Part shown: piece by piece, positions 11,899 to 23,381 of the stretch
Layout of the letters: each line of letters starts with the position of its first letter
Numbering within the stretch: position 1 is the stretch's first letter
NCBI GenBank assembly: GCA_030063045.1
Contig: JAQSEB010000037.1
Span: forward strand, 1,364,001-1,428,000
Length of the DNA: 64,000 nucleotides
Direction of reading: 5' to 3'
Source of the DNA: Pratylenchus scribneri
Taxonomy: Eukaryota > Nematoda > Chromadorea > Rhabditida > Pratylenchidae
The notes under the pieces: generated by a model
Told to the model about the DNA's origin: nothing
The model's database searches: none
What the model saw: the letters and a program-made list of their open reading frames with translations, nothing else
Position numbers and translations under genes: made by a program

Positions 11899-12690
11899 AT
11901 TTTCCGGAAATAATTTAATTATATTTTCCGGAAAGATTTTAATTACATTTTCCGGAAATATTTTTAATTATATTTTCCGGAAAGAATTTAATTATATTTT
12001 CCGAAAAGAATTTAATTCATTTTCCGGAAAGAATTTAATTATATTTTCCGGAAAGAATTTAATTACATTTTCCGGAAAGAATTTAATTACATTTTCCGGA
12101 AAGAATTTAATTACATTTTCCGGAAAGAATTTAATTATATTTTCCGAAAAGAATTTAATTCATTTTCCGGAAAGAATTTAATTATATTTTCCGGAAAGAA
12201 TTTAATTACATTTTCCGGAAAGAATTTAATTATATTTTCCGAAAAGAATTTAATTCATTTTCCGGAAAGAATTTAATTATATTTTCCGGAAAGAATTAAT
12301 TACATTTTCCGGAAAGAATTTAATTATATTTTCCGAAAAGAATTTAATTACATTTTCCGGAAAGAATTTAATTATATTTTCCGGAAAGATTTTAATTACA
12401 TTTTCCGGAAAGAATTTAATTATATTTTCCGGAAAGATTTTAATTACATTTTCCGGAAATATTTTTAATTATATTTTCCGGAAAGATTTTAATTACATTT
12501 TCCGGAAATATTTTTAATTATATTTTCCGGAAAGAATTTAATTATATTTTCCGAAAAGAATTTAATTACATTTTCCGGAAAGAATTTAATTATATTTTCC
12601 GAAAAGAATTTAATTCATTTTCCGGAAAGAATTTAATTATATTTTCCGGAAAGAATTTAATTACATTTTCCGGAAAGAATTTAATAATTT
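11899..12690. repeat. 24-bp tandem array with TTTCCGGAAA palindrome (array C)
   Basis: About 30 units of ATTTTCCGGAAAGAATTTAA type, spaced 23-24 bp. Variants include TTTTCCGAAAAG. Read on the other strand the unit is the same as in array B at 7620, so the two arrays flank the gene at 9956 in inverted orientation. A 121-codon open frame through the array is a by-product of the period being a multiple of three. Confidence 0.96.
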
Positions 12691-12765
12691 TCAGAGGAAA
12701 TTAAAAATTTCTCATAATTTTTAAAAACATTAATTAGCAATTTTTTTAATTTTGAACAATTTTTT

Positions 12766-13001
12766 TCTCGCCTCAGATGCGACATTTTCAACAAAATATT
12801 TGTTTCAGACCGCCCTAGTCGCTTTTTAAATTTCATCATTGGCGAGGAACACTGTTCCAGTCGTAACATTTTTCCCTTCTAAAAGGATAACTAAAAAGGA
12901 GCAAGTCTGGGTGATTGTTGATGGGAAGCAAATGAGGCATAGGAAGAGAAGGCAGCAAGCAATGGGAAATATTCTTTTCCTTTTCACTGCACTCTGCTTG
13001 T
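12766..13001 (+). repeat. Dispersed ~240-bp element with conserved stems, copy 2
   Basis: Same sequence and same potential pairings as the copy at 6009: CTCGCC 12767 with GGCGAG 12841, GCGAC 12779 with GTCGC 12818, and the GGAAC/GTTCC hairpin. It begins about 75 bp after array C. Differences between copies are mainly single bases and leave the stems intact. Confidence 0.7.
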
Positions 13002-13126
13002 CTGCTATATCAATTGGGGGAATTTTTCTTTCGCCAATATTGAATGAATTTAATTCAAGAATGGGGTCGGAGGATTTAATAATTCAAAAAGATAATAAAA
13101 TAATAATTATTTTATTCAATTTATAA
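12962..13126 (+). CDS. Short putative secreted peptide
   Basis: A 54-residue frame beginning MGNILFLFTALCLSAISIGG, a plausible signal peptide or membrane anchor, at the 3' end of the dispersed element. The remainder has no cysteine motif and a hydrophobic C-terminus. The corresponding ORF in the other copy is only 31 residues. Support is limited to the leader and its partial conservation. Confidence 0.3.
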   Translation: MGNILFLFTALCLSAISIGGIFLSPILNEFNSRMGSEDLIIQKDNKIIIILFNL

Positions 13127-13341
13127 ATGCAAAAATACAAAATATTAAAAATTAATTTGTGGGGGGAAATTGATTATTATTTAATATTTTAAGCATCTTT
13201 TTGTGATAGGAGATTTTTAATTTAATTAAAAAATTGTTCATTTCAATATTGCGTAAATAAAATTGATTGGAGGCGGGAACACAAATGAAGAATGTGCCAA
13301 ATTTTCTGAGGAGAATATAGCAAACACACAGGATCGGCAAA

Positions 13342-16300
13342 TTATTTGCGCATTCCTCTGCAAAATAAAATAAAATTGTGATGGAAAATGGCAAAAATTT
13401 GTCACCTGACAAGTCGCAAAAAGGCGGATTGTGCCGTTCTCGCCACCTCCCTTTTCTTCCTTCGTTGCCTGTATCGGGTGTTGTTGTCAATTCGGCAACA
13501 GAATCCTTCCAAGCATTCATAGCCTGCCGGGCATTCATTATTGGCGCCGCAGGGTCCAAGCTGCTCTTCGGGTGGACATGTGCCCGTATCTTTTATTTTG
13601 AGGGCGTTATTTTTTATTTTATCCTTAATTTTATTTACCCAATCTTCTGCATTCCCCTTCATTTTCGCCAACACAGGCATAGCCTTAAAATGAGATATTT
13701 ATTAAAAATGATTTATTGAAATTTGGTTAATTTACCTTCCGGACAAAGTCGAGTTCCACCTTCTCCTTGGATGCATGGCCCAATGGCGTCTTCATTTTCG
13801 AAAACCTACAAATTACAAATGTTCAAAAATTTTGCGTCAATTTATAGAATTAATTGATATTTTAATTAAAACGATCATAACATAAATTCATTCTCTTTGT
13901 CTAATAAAAATAAGATATAATTATTTATTCGTTTTTTTTTTGTCAAAAATAATTCATTATTATTCTAAAAATGAATTGTTTTTATTTTATGTATTTTATT
14001 ACAGGCTAATTTTATTGACTTGATATCAAAATTATCAGAAATGTATCTCATTTTTGAATAGTATAATTAAATTATCAAAAATATTTTCCATTTACAGAAA
14101 ATAATTTTTAAATATTCTACCTGCGGGCAACACCAATTGTTTGCAGTATCGCAAGCGAATCCTGGCTCCGGACATTGTTGATTGGAATCGCATGGTCCGG
14201 TTGAATCAATTTCGGGGCAACTTATTTGGGATTGTTGGTTGCTTTGAGTGCCGCAGCATTGGCCATTGAAGAGGGTGAAGCCTGTTGGGCATCTGCCATT
14301 TACGGCTAATCCAATTGAAACTTGTCCTGGTGGGCAAGCTTAAATATGTCAAAAAGTGTGATTGTAAATGTTTTTAGAAGAAAAAAACTGACGATTCAGT
14401 TGGGATGGGCAGCAAATGTTGCCGGTGGTGCATGTATAACCTTATTTTGGGGTTAATTTATTTATTTAGATGTTGGTATATTTTTGAAAAATAATTTCAG
14501 CAAATACAAAAAAAAATTTGGGGAGCCAGAGCGAAAGTAAAAAATTTCATCATTATTATTATTTTCAGAAAATTTTTTTGGAACCAAAGTAAAGAATTTC
14601 AATGTTATTATTTTTATGGTTTAATGAGATTAGTATATTTAATTTTTTTTTCACATTTTTTTATTAATTTTTCTCAATTGCAAAAATAATTATTAATTTT
14701 TTTGTAAATAATGCATTTCCTATTTTAAAAATTTTATTAAGATTTTTAAAGTAATTTGTCCAATTTTTATTATAATTAAGTGCATTTGCCCCATTGGTAA
14801 TTTACCTGTGCCACATCTGCCTTGAATACAAGCCCCAATTGATTGGCTTCTAAAAAAGAATTTTAATAATTTTTTAAATTTTTTGCCCTTACCCATCCAA
14901 GCATCTAGGCGTTTGTGATGAATTTGTGCAGCAAAGGCCTTGATTACAAGTGAATCCAGTGCCGCATTGATTGTTGACACAAGCACCGGCCGCCTGAGTT
15001 CCATCCGGACAAACTTAAACACATTTTGGAATTAAATGTGCAAAAATATGGCAAAACCAGTTGCAGGAATGGCAGCCGGAATTGCTTGAGCGCAACAAAT
15101 ATTTCCTGGACTTGAACAAACAGCTGAGAAATTTTTGATTGGGAATAGATTTAAAGAATTTAAAGTAAGACCAGCTGGGGAAAGGCAACGCCCAGCAATG
15201 CATTGGCCAAGGGCTGGCAAACCACCAGGACAAGCATCTATAAAAAGAAAATTAATTTAATATTTATTAATAAATTTTTTAAATAAACAAAAAAAATTAA
15301 ATTAATTTTAACCAAAAATAAAAAATAAGCCAAAAAGATTTAAAATTAATTCTTAAATAATTTCAACCAAAAAAATAAATAAATTAAATTAAAAAATTAA
15401 GGACAGGCTGGAGGAGCCAATGGAGGAGGTGCCGGCATTGCACAACAAATTCCCGGTTGAACACATTGCAATGGCGGGGCACAAAATCCACCGGTGGCAC
15501 ATGAAGTCAAAGGGGGAACACCGCCCGGACAAACTGAATGAACAACAAAAATGGAACAAAATAATAATTTTTAAAATCAAAATAATTTTAAAAAATAAAA
15601 AAATCAAAAATTAATTTTAAGTTAAAAAAAAAAATTATTTAAAAAAAAAATAAAAATAAAAATTTAATTTTTAAAAATTAAATTAATAATTAAATAAATT
15701 AGAAATTTTTGTGAAAATGATAAACTCAGCAAATTAAAAATTAAAGATAAATTAAATGGCGTAAAAATGAAATCAAAATAAATGCAAATTTGAAATGAAG
15801 AAATAAGAGCAAAAAATGAAATTAAAGTAGAAATATAAATAAAAATGAATTGAAAAATGTGCAAGAAAATTGCCAAAAAAAATGTGCAAGGGTGAATTCG
15901 GCACACGAAACAAAAAACTCACTATCACTCAACATGTTAGCAGTGAACAAATTTGGGGTAAAAATTTGTTGTTGCTGTGTTGGTGAAGGCAAAAAATTGA
16001 CGGGCAAACACGGCGAACACCATCCATTCATTGGGGAACCGCCCAGAAATGAGGAGAAACGCCCTCAATTATTTTTGGAAATTTTTAATTTTTATAGGAA
16101 AATTTGGTTAAAAATTAGTGAGGAAAAATAATTTATTTTTTTATAAATTTTTTTTTATTGCTGACTCCTTGCCAGCCGCCTTCTCATTGCCATTCTCCGT
16201 TTTTGTGGTCCATCATTTTCCCTTTCCATTTGAATATTGGTTGGCCATTTTGCCACCCTTCGAAATTGTTTTTGATGATTTTTCGCTTTTGGCAATGGAA

Positions 16301-19300
16301 TTGGGCAACATAGTTTGGGGCCAAAATCGCAGGCCAGTCCAGGTGGACATTCGCCGGCTATCGATGAAGATGATGAGAAACCATCGCATCGAATAGGTGA
16401 ATGAAAGCCTGATGAGCACAATTCTGTAATATGGCATTTAAAAATTTGGAAAAATTAAAAATAAAAACACATTTTTCTTAGTCAATCGAAGACACATTTT
16501 TCTTTGTCAATCGAAATCGAAAACACATTTTTCTTAGTCAATCGAAAACACATTTTTTTAGTCAATCGAAAACACATTTTCTTATTAGTCATCGAAAACA
16601 CAATTTTATTAGTCAATCGAAAACACATTTTTTTTAGTCAATCGAAAACACATTTTCTTATTAGTCATCGAAAACACAATTTTATTAGTCAATCGAAAAC
16701 ACATTTTTCTTAGTCAATCGAAAACACATTTTTATTAGTCGATCGAAAACACATTTTTCTTAGTCAATCGAAAACACATTTTTCTTAGTCAATCGAAAAC
16801 ACATTTTTATTAGTCAATCGAAAACACATTTTTCTTAGTCAATCGAAAACACATTTTTCTTAGTCAATCGAAAACACATTTTTATTAGTCAATCGAAAAC
16901 ACCTTTTTCTTAGTCAATCGAAAACACATTTTTCTTAGTCAATCGAAAACACATTTTTATTAGTCAATCGAAAACACATTTTTCTTAGTCAATCGAAAAC
17001 ACATTTTTATTAGTCAATCGAAAACACATTTTTCTTAGTCAATCGAAAACACATTTTTCTTAGTCAATCGAAAACACATTTTTATTAGTCAATCGAAAAC
17101 ACATTTTTCTTAGTCAATCGAAAACACATCTTAGTCAATCGAAAACACATTTTTCTTAGTTAATCGAAAACACATTTTAATAGATGAATTTATGTTTTTA
17201 CTTTTTTACAAAATTTTAATTTATAATTTTAATTCATTATACATATTTAATTTACTTGAAGATTAAATTAAATCACAAAAAATTTGTGAATTTTTTTATA
17301 AAATTTGCATTTTAAATTTTAACTAAATAAATTTTTGATTTATCTAAATTTGTAATTTTAAATTAAATTTAAAAAATTTTTTATTTAAATTTGCCTATTA
17401 ATATTATTAATTAATTATCCTTTTTTTTAAATTTCATTTAATTCTAACTTAATTTAATCTCGATTCCTGAACCAACCATTCTCTGGCTTATTGAAGGGCC
17501 TTTGTTGATGTTGAAGGGTGCCCAAAATTTTTTGCAATGAAAAACTGGCCCCGGGAAAATCGTCAAGAATGAGCAAAGATTCTGGAGTGGGACGAGGAGA
17601 TGATGCTGCCGGTTCATTCAAGGCAATGACCAAAATTGATGGAGGCATTGAGGCCGAAATTGGAGGAGCTGATGATGATGATTGTGGAGGTAAAAATGTG
17701 GTTGATTTTGACTGATTGGAATTGGAAGCCAATTCTTTGTCATTGTTTTGCGCTGGTTGATCCATCAAATGTGGAGGATGACCATGACTGGGTTCAACGG
17801 GGAATTTGGCTGTAATTTAATGAAAAATTCAATTAATTTTGTAACCTAAATTTCCCATAATTTACCGGCTGGCAATTCGCCGACAGCAAATGCACAACAA
17901 TAACCTAAAAATGAAATAAATTAATTAAGAAAGACAATTTTTACGCCTTTTTATTTTTTTACCAACAAAGTAATTTATGATTTCTAATTCTAATAATCAT
18001 AAACCGTTTTAGACCCAACAAATTTTATACCATTTTGTAGATCTCATTGATACGCTTCTTTTTCATATATATCTTGATGGTATTGAATTATTAGAAGTCA
18101 AAAACTACTTTTTTAGAGTAAAAAATAAAAAATAGGTTAAAAAGATATTTTTGATTAATTTTTTTTTTGAATTATTTTTTGTTGACTTGCCATTATTGCA
18201 TGTTCCAATATTGCAAGGAGCTGTTGGAATTGAACAATCCGAAAATGTGCAAACAATTCCCCTATTTGGATGCTTTTTTGATCCATTCAGCCTTTTCTTT
18301 CCTTTTGAATTTTCCGAATTTGGTGATGCTTTTTCTGATGGCAATGGCTCATCTAATGCAACTTTGATGGGGCAAAATTTGGGACAAAAGTTTTAATTAG
18401 AAGAGTGAATAAATATTTAAAAATGGTGCATTTTGTTAATTGGGGATTTAGAAATTTTACAGTTTTGTTATTTGGGATCAATATGGTTAATTTTGATATT
18501 TAACGATTGTGCGTAAATGGGAATTAGAGTTAATTAATTATATTGGGGAGGGTCGTTAATAAATTAATAAAAAATATAAAGAAAAAAAGAATGAAAAATA
18601 ATAATTTATATAATTGCTCAAATATAAGTAAAGATAAAAATGATTAAAAATTAATTAATTAAAAAAATTTTTATTTTTCGGTTATTTTTATTTCCTTAAA
18701 ATAAAATAAGTGAAAATTAATCTAATTTACAAATTTATTTTAATTCCATTTATGTGAAATTAATTTTAAAAAAAAATACGAAAATTATTTCATATTTTTA
18801 ATTATTAACTTAAAAAATAAATTTAAAAAATATTTTTCTTATTCAGTTATTTTTATCTCCTAAAACAAAAAGGGAAATTATTCTAATTTAAAAAATTTAA
18901 TAAATTCGTGCTAAATTAATTTTAAAAATAATGAAAATTTTATCAATTTTTATAAATATTATTATATAAATTAATTATAAAAAACAGACCCGAAAATTGT
19001 CGGAATTGATGGCCAGGTCTGACAGGGGTTGTGTGCGCAATGCATGCTTGCCTTTCAAAATCAAAGTTGAAGCCTTGTTGACAATGTTTTTTGACCCAAC
19101 GACGAGTGCTTAAATATTAATAATTAAAATTTATTTTAATTTTTTTTTAATTAACATTGAATCGCATTGAAGGAATGCATCTCTCTCCATATAGACGGGT
19201 TGAAGGCAATTCTCGCTGGTCGAACAAAACTGGTGTTCAGAAGCATCCGAAACCAAATCTTAATTCTCTGCATTAATTTAATGAGGATATTTTGGTACTT

Positions 19301-20506
19301 AACGGTTATTTCTCACTAGTTTTTAAAAATTTTTAATTCTTTTTTTAGTATTCATTTTTAATTGTAAAAGAATGAAAAAACACTACTTTAGGGTTATTAC
19401 AATCTTTTATCATATTTGGAGTTAATATATGGTAAATTTAGGTTTGAAAAATCTGTCAGATAACTGAATAAGTACCGATTTTTTAATTAATTGTAATAGC
19501 TAATCCTTTAGAATTAACTAAACATATTAGATTTTTACCAACAAGATTTTATAAAATATTCAAAATTTTCCCAAAATAAATCGTATCCTCTCCTTTTTGC
19601 TTTCAATAAACTTATTAATTTTTATTTTTATTTTAAAATTATAATAGTAAAATCTTACTCAGAATAGTTATAAGTTATAACAAATGGCCTTAATAAATTT
19701 TTTCCATTCAAGCACAATTCATTTAAATTTTTCACAATTTTAATTAAAATAAAAGTATTTAAGCAAATTTTATGCCCTTCACAGTTCAAACTGACCGCAA
19801 ATATATGTGGTCGTTTTGGGTGCACTTTTCCTGGGTTGCTGTTCCCCCCGTTGTTGTTCCCTGTTAACCAATGCGGCTGCCGGAATTCGACTGGCAGTTT
19901 GTCCGGCATTTCTGCTCTTCACCACCCAAACACCTTCACCCGGTGCCGATTCCGGTGTGGGTTCACAACGAAGGAAGAATTGGGTTTGTTTTCCGCCAAT
20001 TTGCACATCAGGTGAGTCCAATTTGCATAAACCCCCAATGACTGGTGTTGGCGGATGATGTTGCTGGTCGGATTGGCACAGACAAAGGGCTAATTGGAAG
20101 GAAATGATTATTAATAATCAAATGATTGGAGGATTGGATTATTAAGTATTATGATTATTTTAGTTAAATGGCATGAAATAAAATTTTGAATTTTATTTGG
20201 GATTTAGTAAGCCATAAATATTTTGAAAAAAAAACATGAACATTGGATAAAATAATTTAATAAGAAAATTATAAGAACTAAATTATTTTATACATATAAT
20301 ATTTTACCGATTTAGTATTTTTTTATCATTTTTAAAAAAAGTATTAATGTTCTTCCTTAAAAATTTCATTAAAATTTGACTATTTTTAAATATTTTTAGA
20401 ATTTATTTTCTATTAAATTAAATTTTAATTTAATTGAATTTTTTGAAAATTATGTCCTACCTGACAATAATAAAATGCCAATATTAATAGGCAATATTCT
20501 TGGCAT
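13342..20506 (-). CDS. Large secreted multi-module lustrin/EB-type cysteine-rich protein
   Basis: A 20-exon model gives 836 residues. Exons: 20506-20461, 20089-19796, 19258-19156, 19108-18990, 18361-18191, 17904-17866, 17809-17477, 16423-16166, 16063-15923, 15533-15405, 15237-15172, 15123-15058, 15013-14893, 14849-14806, 14440-14393, 14338-14121, 13805-13736, 13683-13639, 13589-13406, 13357-13342. Every junction keeps frame; 15 of 19 introns are phase 1, as expected for shuffled extracellular modules. Start MPRILPINIGILLLS is a signal peptide. The N-terminal third has chitin-binding (CBM14)-like Cys domains (FLRCEP...GVWV; FCSTSENC...HCQQGFNFDFERQAC). A Ser/Pro/Gln linker follows, then about nine modules of the form C(P.G)...C....C..G..C..G.CC, as in EB or lustrin cysteine repeats, with two Arg-rich stretches. 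It is most likely a cuticle, eggshell or other extracellular-matrix component. One intron (18190-17905) appears to be GC-AG. The last short exon is the least certain part. Confidence 0.85.
16465..17180. repeat. 25-bp tandem array, TTAGTCAATCGAAAACACA family
   Basis: Around 28 tandem units with core TTAGTCAATCGAAAACACA and a variable T-rich spacer (CTT or ATT variants alternate). It sits inside the intron 17476-16424 of the large cysteine-rich gene and accounts for most of that intron. Confidence 0.96.
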
Positions 20507-22185
20507 TGTTAATCCCCTTGAGAAGGATATATTCCTGTTAGGATGAAAGCCCATTGTCTGCGGCAAATCAAAGAAAAGGATTAAGGCCAAATTCAGAATA
20601 GAAGAAAGGAGAGTTTTTTTTTGGAGAATGACAAATTCTGGGGTCGGGTCGGCTGGGATCAAAGGGGATTTGCGATTGTTTTTGGATGGAGAATCGACAG
20701 TTCTGGATACAATGATGATTAAAAGTGTCCTTCAGAAGATGGTGAGATTATCCCCTTCACTGGATCTATCAGAATAGAAGCAGAAGTCCGCAAGTGAAGA
20801 GCTTCTCCTTGATGTTTCTGCTGCTTATTTGGCTGCTAATGTGATTGGAAAGGTGAGTTGAATGGTCAGTCAATGGATTCTCCTTTGCTTCTTTCAATGA
20901 AGATTCTCGGCTGGCCGCATCTCGGCTGGTGATTTTGTAATGAAGGGGAAAAATTGGCCCTTGGCCCTTAGTGCTGAATGTCGATTGAAAGGTGAATGAA
21001 GAGGCTAAATGTGGAAGGTCCGCGAATTGATGAATGTGGGCTGCGCGGACGAGTGAAGGAGGATTAAAGGGCAAACTGCTGAGAAAGTTAGGATGGTTCT
21101 TCAAGTAGATGGTCTAGAAGACAAAGGAGAGCCCTAGAATATGGCAGAATAGGTGGAATGACCTTTTGCACTTTTACTTACTTCAAATTTTTGAAATCCT
21201 TTGTGGACCAATATACAAACCAATATACAAAATGATGGGTTATATGAAATATTATGGAAATATTATTTTAAATTTGACATTTAAATCTTTTTCGGGAGAA
21301 TTCGGATAATATCAAATCTATGTTTAAACTTAAGAGAACTAATGAGTGTAGTAGAAAATAATGTTTCATTGTGAAATAATTAGATATTACATTTATTTTT
21401 AGCATGGAATTTGTGTTCATCTTGATCCACCTGTGATGATGCCCACACAAATTTATTCCTTACACTACCAAAAATTCATCCAAAAGCGCGCGCGATCACC
21501 CAAAAGACCTTTGTGCTCTTTTTCGGGCGGCCAGCAGAGCGCAAACCCAGGTTGGCCCATCCCCTTGGCCAATTATTTGCTTTTCCCCTTCTTTTGTAAG
21601 GGGATTTTGCTAAAAGGCGAGAGTCAAGCCAGACTGACCAAAAGAGAGTAGGAGCCTGCATATTTCTTTTGATCTTCCCTGCTGGTGGACTATCCCCCGG
21701 GATGGTGGGATGAATGATTTGTTGAGGATGAAGCTGGATGAATGCTCAAAATATAAAAGAGGGATGGGAATTGGTCAGCCAGTCTTGGAGCACATTTTTC
21801 TCGGCTGCTTGCAAACTGATCCCCTGTATATCCCTTTCCATTTTTGTTACTATTTTTGGACACTAAAATGGGTGGTGGATCATTTTCACATAAATATTAA
21901 AATAATGGGCAAAGAAAAAGCGTGAAATTTGTACTATTATAATGTAGTTCTCCATTGTTGTTTTAACAATGCATGCATTAAATTTTATAAATATTTTGGC
22001 AATGGAAAATGTTATTATTTAAAAAAATCGAATTAGAGTTATACAAATGCGATTTGTGTGTTTAAAGATTAAATTGAATTTTTCTCAGAATTAATTATAA
22101 TTTTTTTCATAATCATATAATTAAATAAATCCGAATTTGTGTTTTTTACAATCATAATAATATTTTTTTGTGTTTTTCGTAAATA
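20507..22185. other. Intergenic region upstream of the large cysteine-rich gene
   Basis: No supported gene. Base composition is less AT-rich around 20.6-21.1 kb and 21.5-21.8 kb, and moderately long frames appear on both strands. None has a signal peptide, splice partner or recognisable domain. The promoter of the gene starting at 20506 should lie at the left end. Confidence 0.45.
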
Positions 22186-22189
22186 AGAA

Positions 22190-22470
22190 TTTGTGTTTTA
22201 GCAAATCAGAATTTGTTTTTTAGCAAATCAGAATTTGTTTTTTAGCAAATCAGAATTTGTTTTTTAGCAAATCAGAATTTGTTTTTTAGCAAATCAGAAT
22301 TTGTTTTTTTTAACAAATCAGAATTTGTTTTTTAGCAAATCAGAATTTGTTTTTTAGCAAATCAGAATTTGTGTTTTTACAAATCAGAATTTGTGTTTTT
22401 ACAAATCAGAATTTGTGTTTTTACAAATCAGAATTTGTGTTTTTACAAATCAGAATTTGTGTTCACAACT
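22190..22470. repeat. 22-bp tandem array, AAATCAGAATTTG family
   Basis: About a dozen units of AAATCAGAATTTGT plus TTTTTAGC or GTTTTTAC. Two sub-types are blocked separately: AGC-type first, then AC-type. Degenerate copies continue to about 22620. It lies just downstream of the decayed repeat of the small cysteine gene. Confidence 0.93.
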
Positions 22471-22639
22471 TTTAACTAAATAAGAATTTGTGTTTTTCAA
22501 AAATCAAAATTTTTTTTCGTAAATCATAATTTGTATTTTTAAAAATTGGAATTGTATTTTTTGTGTTTTTGCAAATCCTAATTTGTTTTTACCAATTCAG
22601 AATTGTATGAGTTTTACAAATTTATACATTCAAAAACGA

Positions 22640-22891
22640 ACTCGGAAATTGGCGGAATTGATGGCCAGGTACAAGCAATGTCTGCGAAATGCATGCTTGT
22701 CTTTCGTAAATAAAAATGAAGCCTTGAAGACAGTATTTTTTGACCCAACGGCGAGTACTTAAAAATTAAGAATTAAATTTTTTGTTCATTTATTTTCATC
22801 ATTAATTTACATTGAATTGCATTGAAGAAATGCAGTAGGATCTATATCGACGGATTGAAAGATATTCTCATTGGTCGAACAAAATTGGTGC
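22640..22891 (-). pseudogene. Decayed second Cys-domain repeat
   Basis: This encodes, in two pieces with the usual intron between them, a third copy of the FCS....FLQC...RRWVKKYC.QGF....RQAC domain found at 19.0-19.25 kb and 22.97-23.26 kb. A 4-bp duplication (TGAG) just before the QFCS codons puts a TGA in frame. The downstream domain therefore cannot be read from the preceding exon without a shift. The conserved splice borders show it was once an exon pair. Confidence 0.6.
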
Positions 22892-23381
22892 TCACTCAGA
22901 TGCATCCGTAACCAAATCTTAAATTCGATTAACAAAATAATTTCAAAATTTTATCATTATGAAAATGGACCTGGAAATTGGTTGAATTTATGATTGTCAG
23001 GTTCAGTTGTGACGGGAATTGTGTGCGAGACACATGCTTGCCTTTCAAATTCAAAGTTGAAGCCTTGAAGACAATATCTTTTGACCCAACGGAAGCTTAA
23101 AAATTGTTGAATATTCAAATTTATTTTGAATTTATTTTCATTTACTTATCGCATTCAAGAAATGCACTTCGATCTGTTTCGACAAGTTGAAGATGATTTT
23201 CACTGATTGAACAAAATTGGTTTTCTTCAGGTTTATTTGCACCCGAATTCGGCATCAAATCTATTAGAATTTAAAAATGTTTTTTAAATAAATTGAATTT
23301 ACCCTTAAATTTTGTCCAAAAATTGCAATTCACAATGCAGCAGCAGAAAGCAAAAATAATGAATGTAATTTTAAGAAACAT
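22892..23381 (-). CDS. Small secreted one-domain CBM14-like cysteine protein
   Basis: Exons 23381-23303, 23260-23146, 23095-22971 and 22917-22892 give 114 residues. The start MFLKITFIIFAFCCC is a signal peptide. The mature part has one Cys domain: QFCSISENHLQLVE, FLECDNF, RWVKRYCLQGFNFEFERQAC. Intron positions and phases match the second domain of the large gene downstream, so the two are tandem relatives. The YC..GF.F....QAC end recalls the chitin-binding peritrophin-A (CBM14) pattern, but the cysteine count is low, so chitin binding is an inference. The short last exon ends at a TGA created by a 4-bp insertion; the protein may once have had two domains. Confidence 0.65.

Noticed and set aside
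11816..12181. 121-codon open frame
   Set aside because: It is a translation of the 24-bp array; the period is divisible by three, so any phase without a stop stays open.
12839..13126. 95-residue frame beginning MARNTVPVVTF
   Set aside because: The start is not ATG, and its first 40 codons are non-coding repeat shared with a copy where the frame is broken. Only the part from 12962 is kept, at low confidence.
13402..13680. Unspliced minus frame beginning MPVLAKMKGNAEDW
   Set aside because: Its first half reads another phase across an intron; splicing at 13639/13589 restores the cysteine modules.
16504..16713. 69-codon frame of repeated NRKHIFL
   Set aside because: It lies in the 25-bp intronic minisatellite.
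20769..21104. 111-codon minus frame upstream of the large gene
   Set aside because: Ser/His/Thr-rich composition without domain or splice continuity to the signal-peptide exon at 20506.
22190..22470. CRISPR-like or promoter array
   Set aside because: Simple 22-bp tandem repeat with no spacer diversity.
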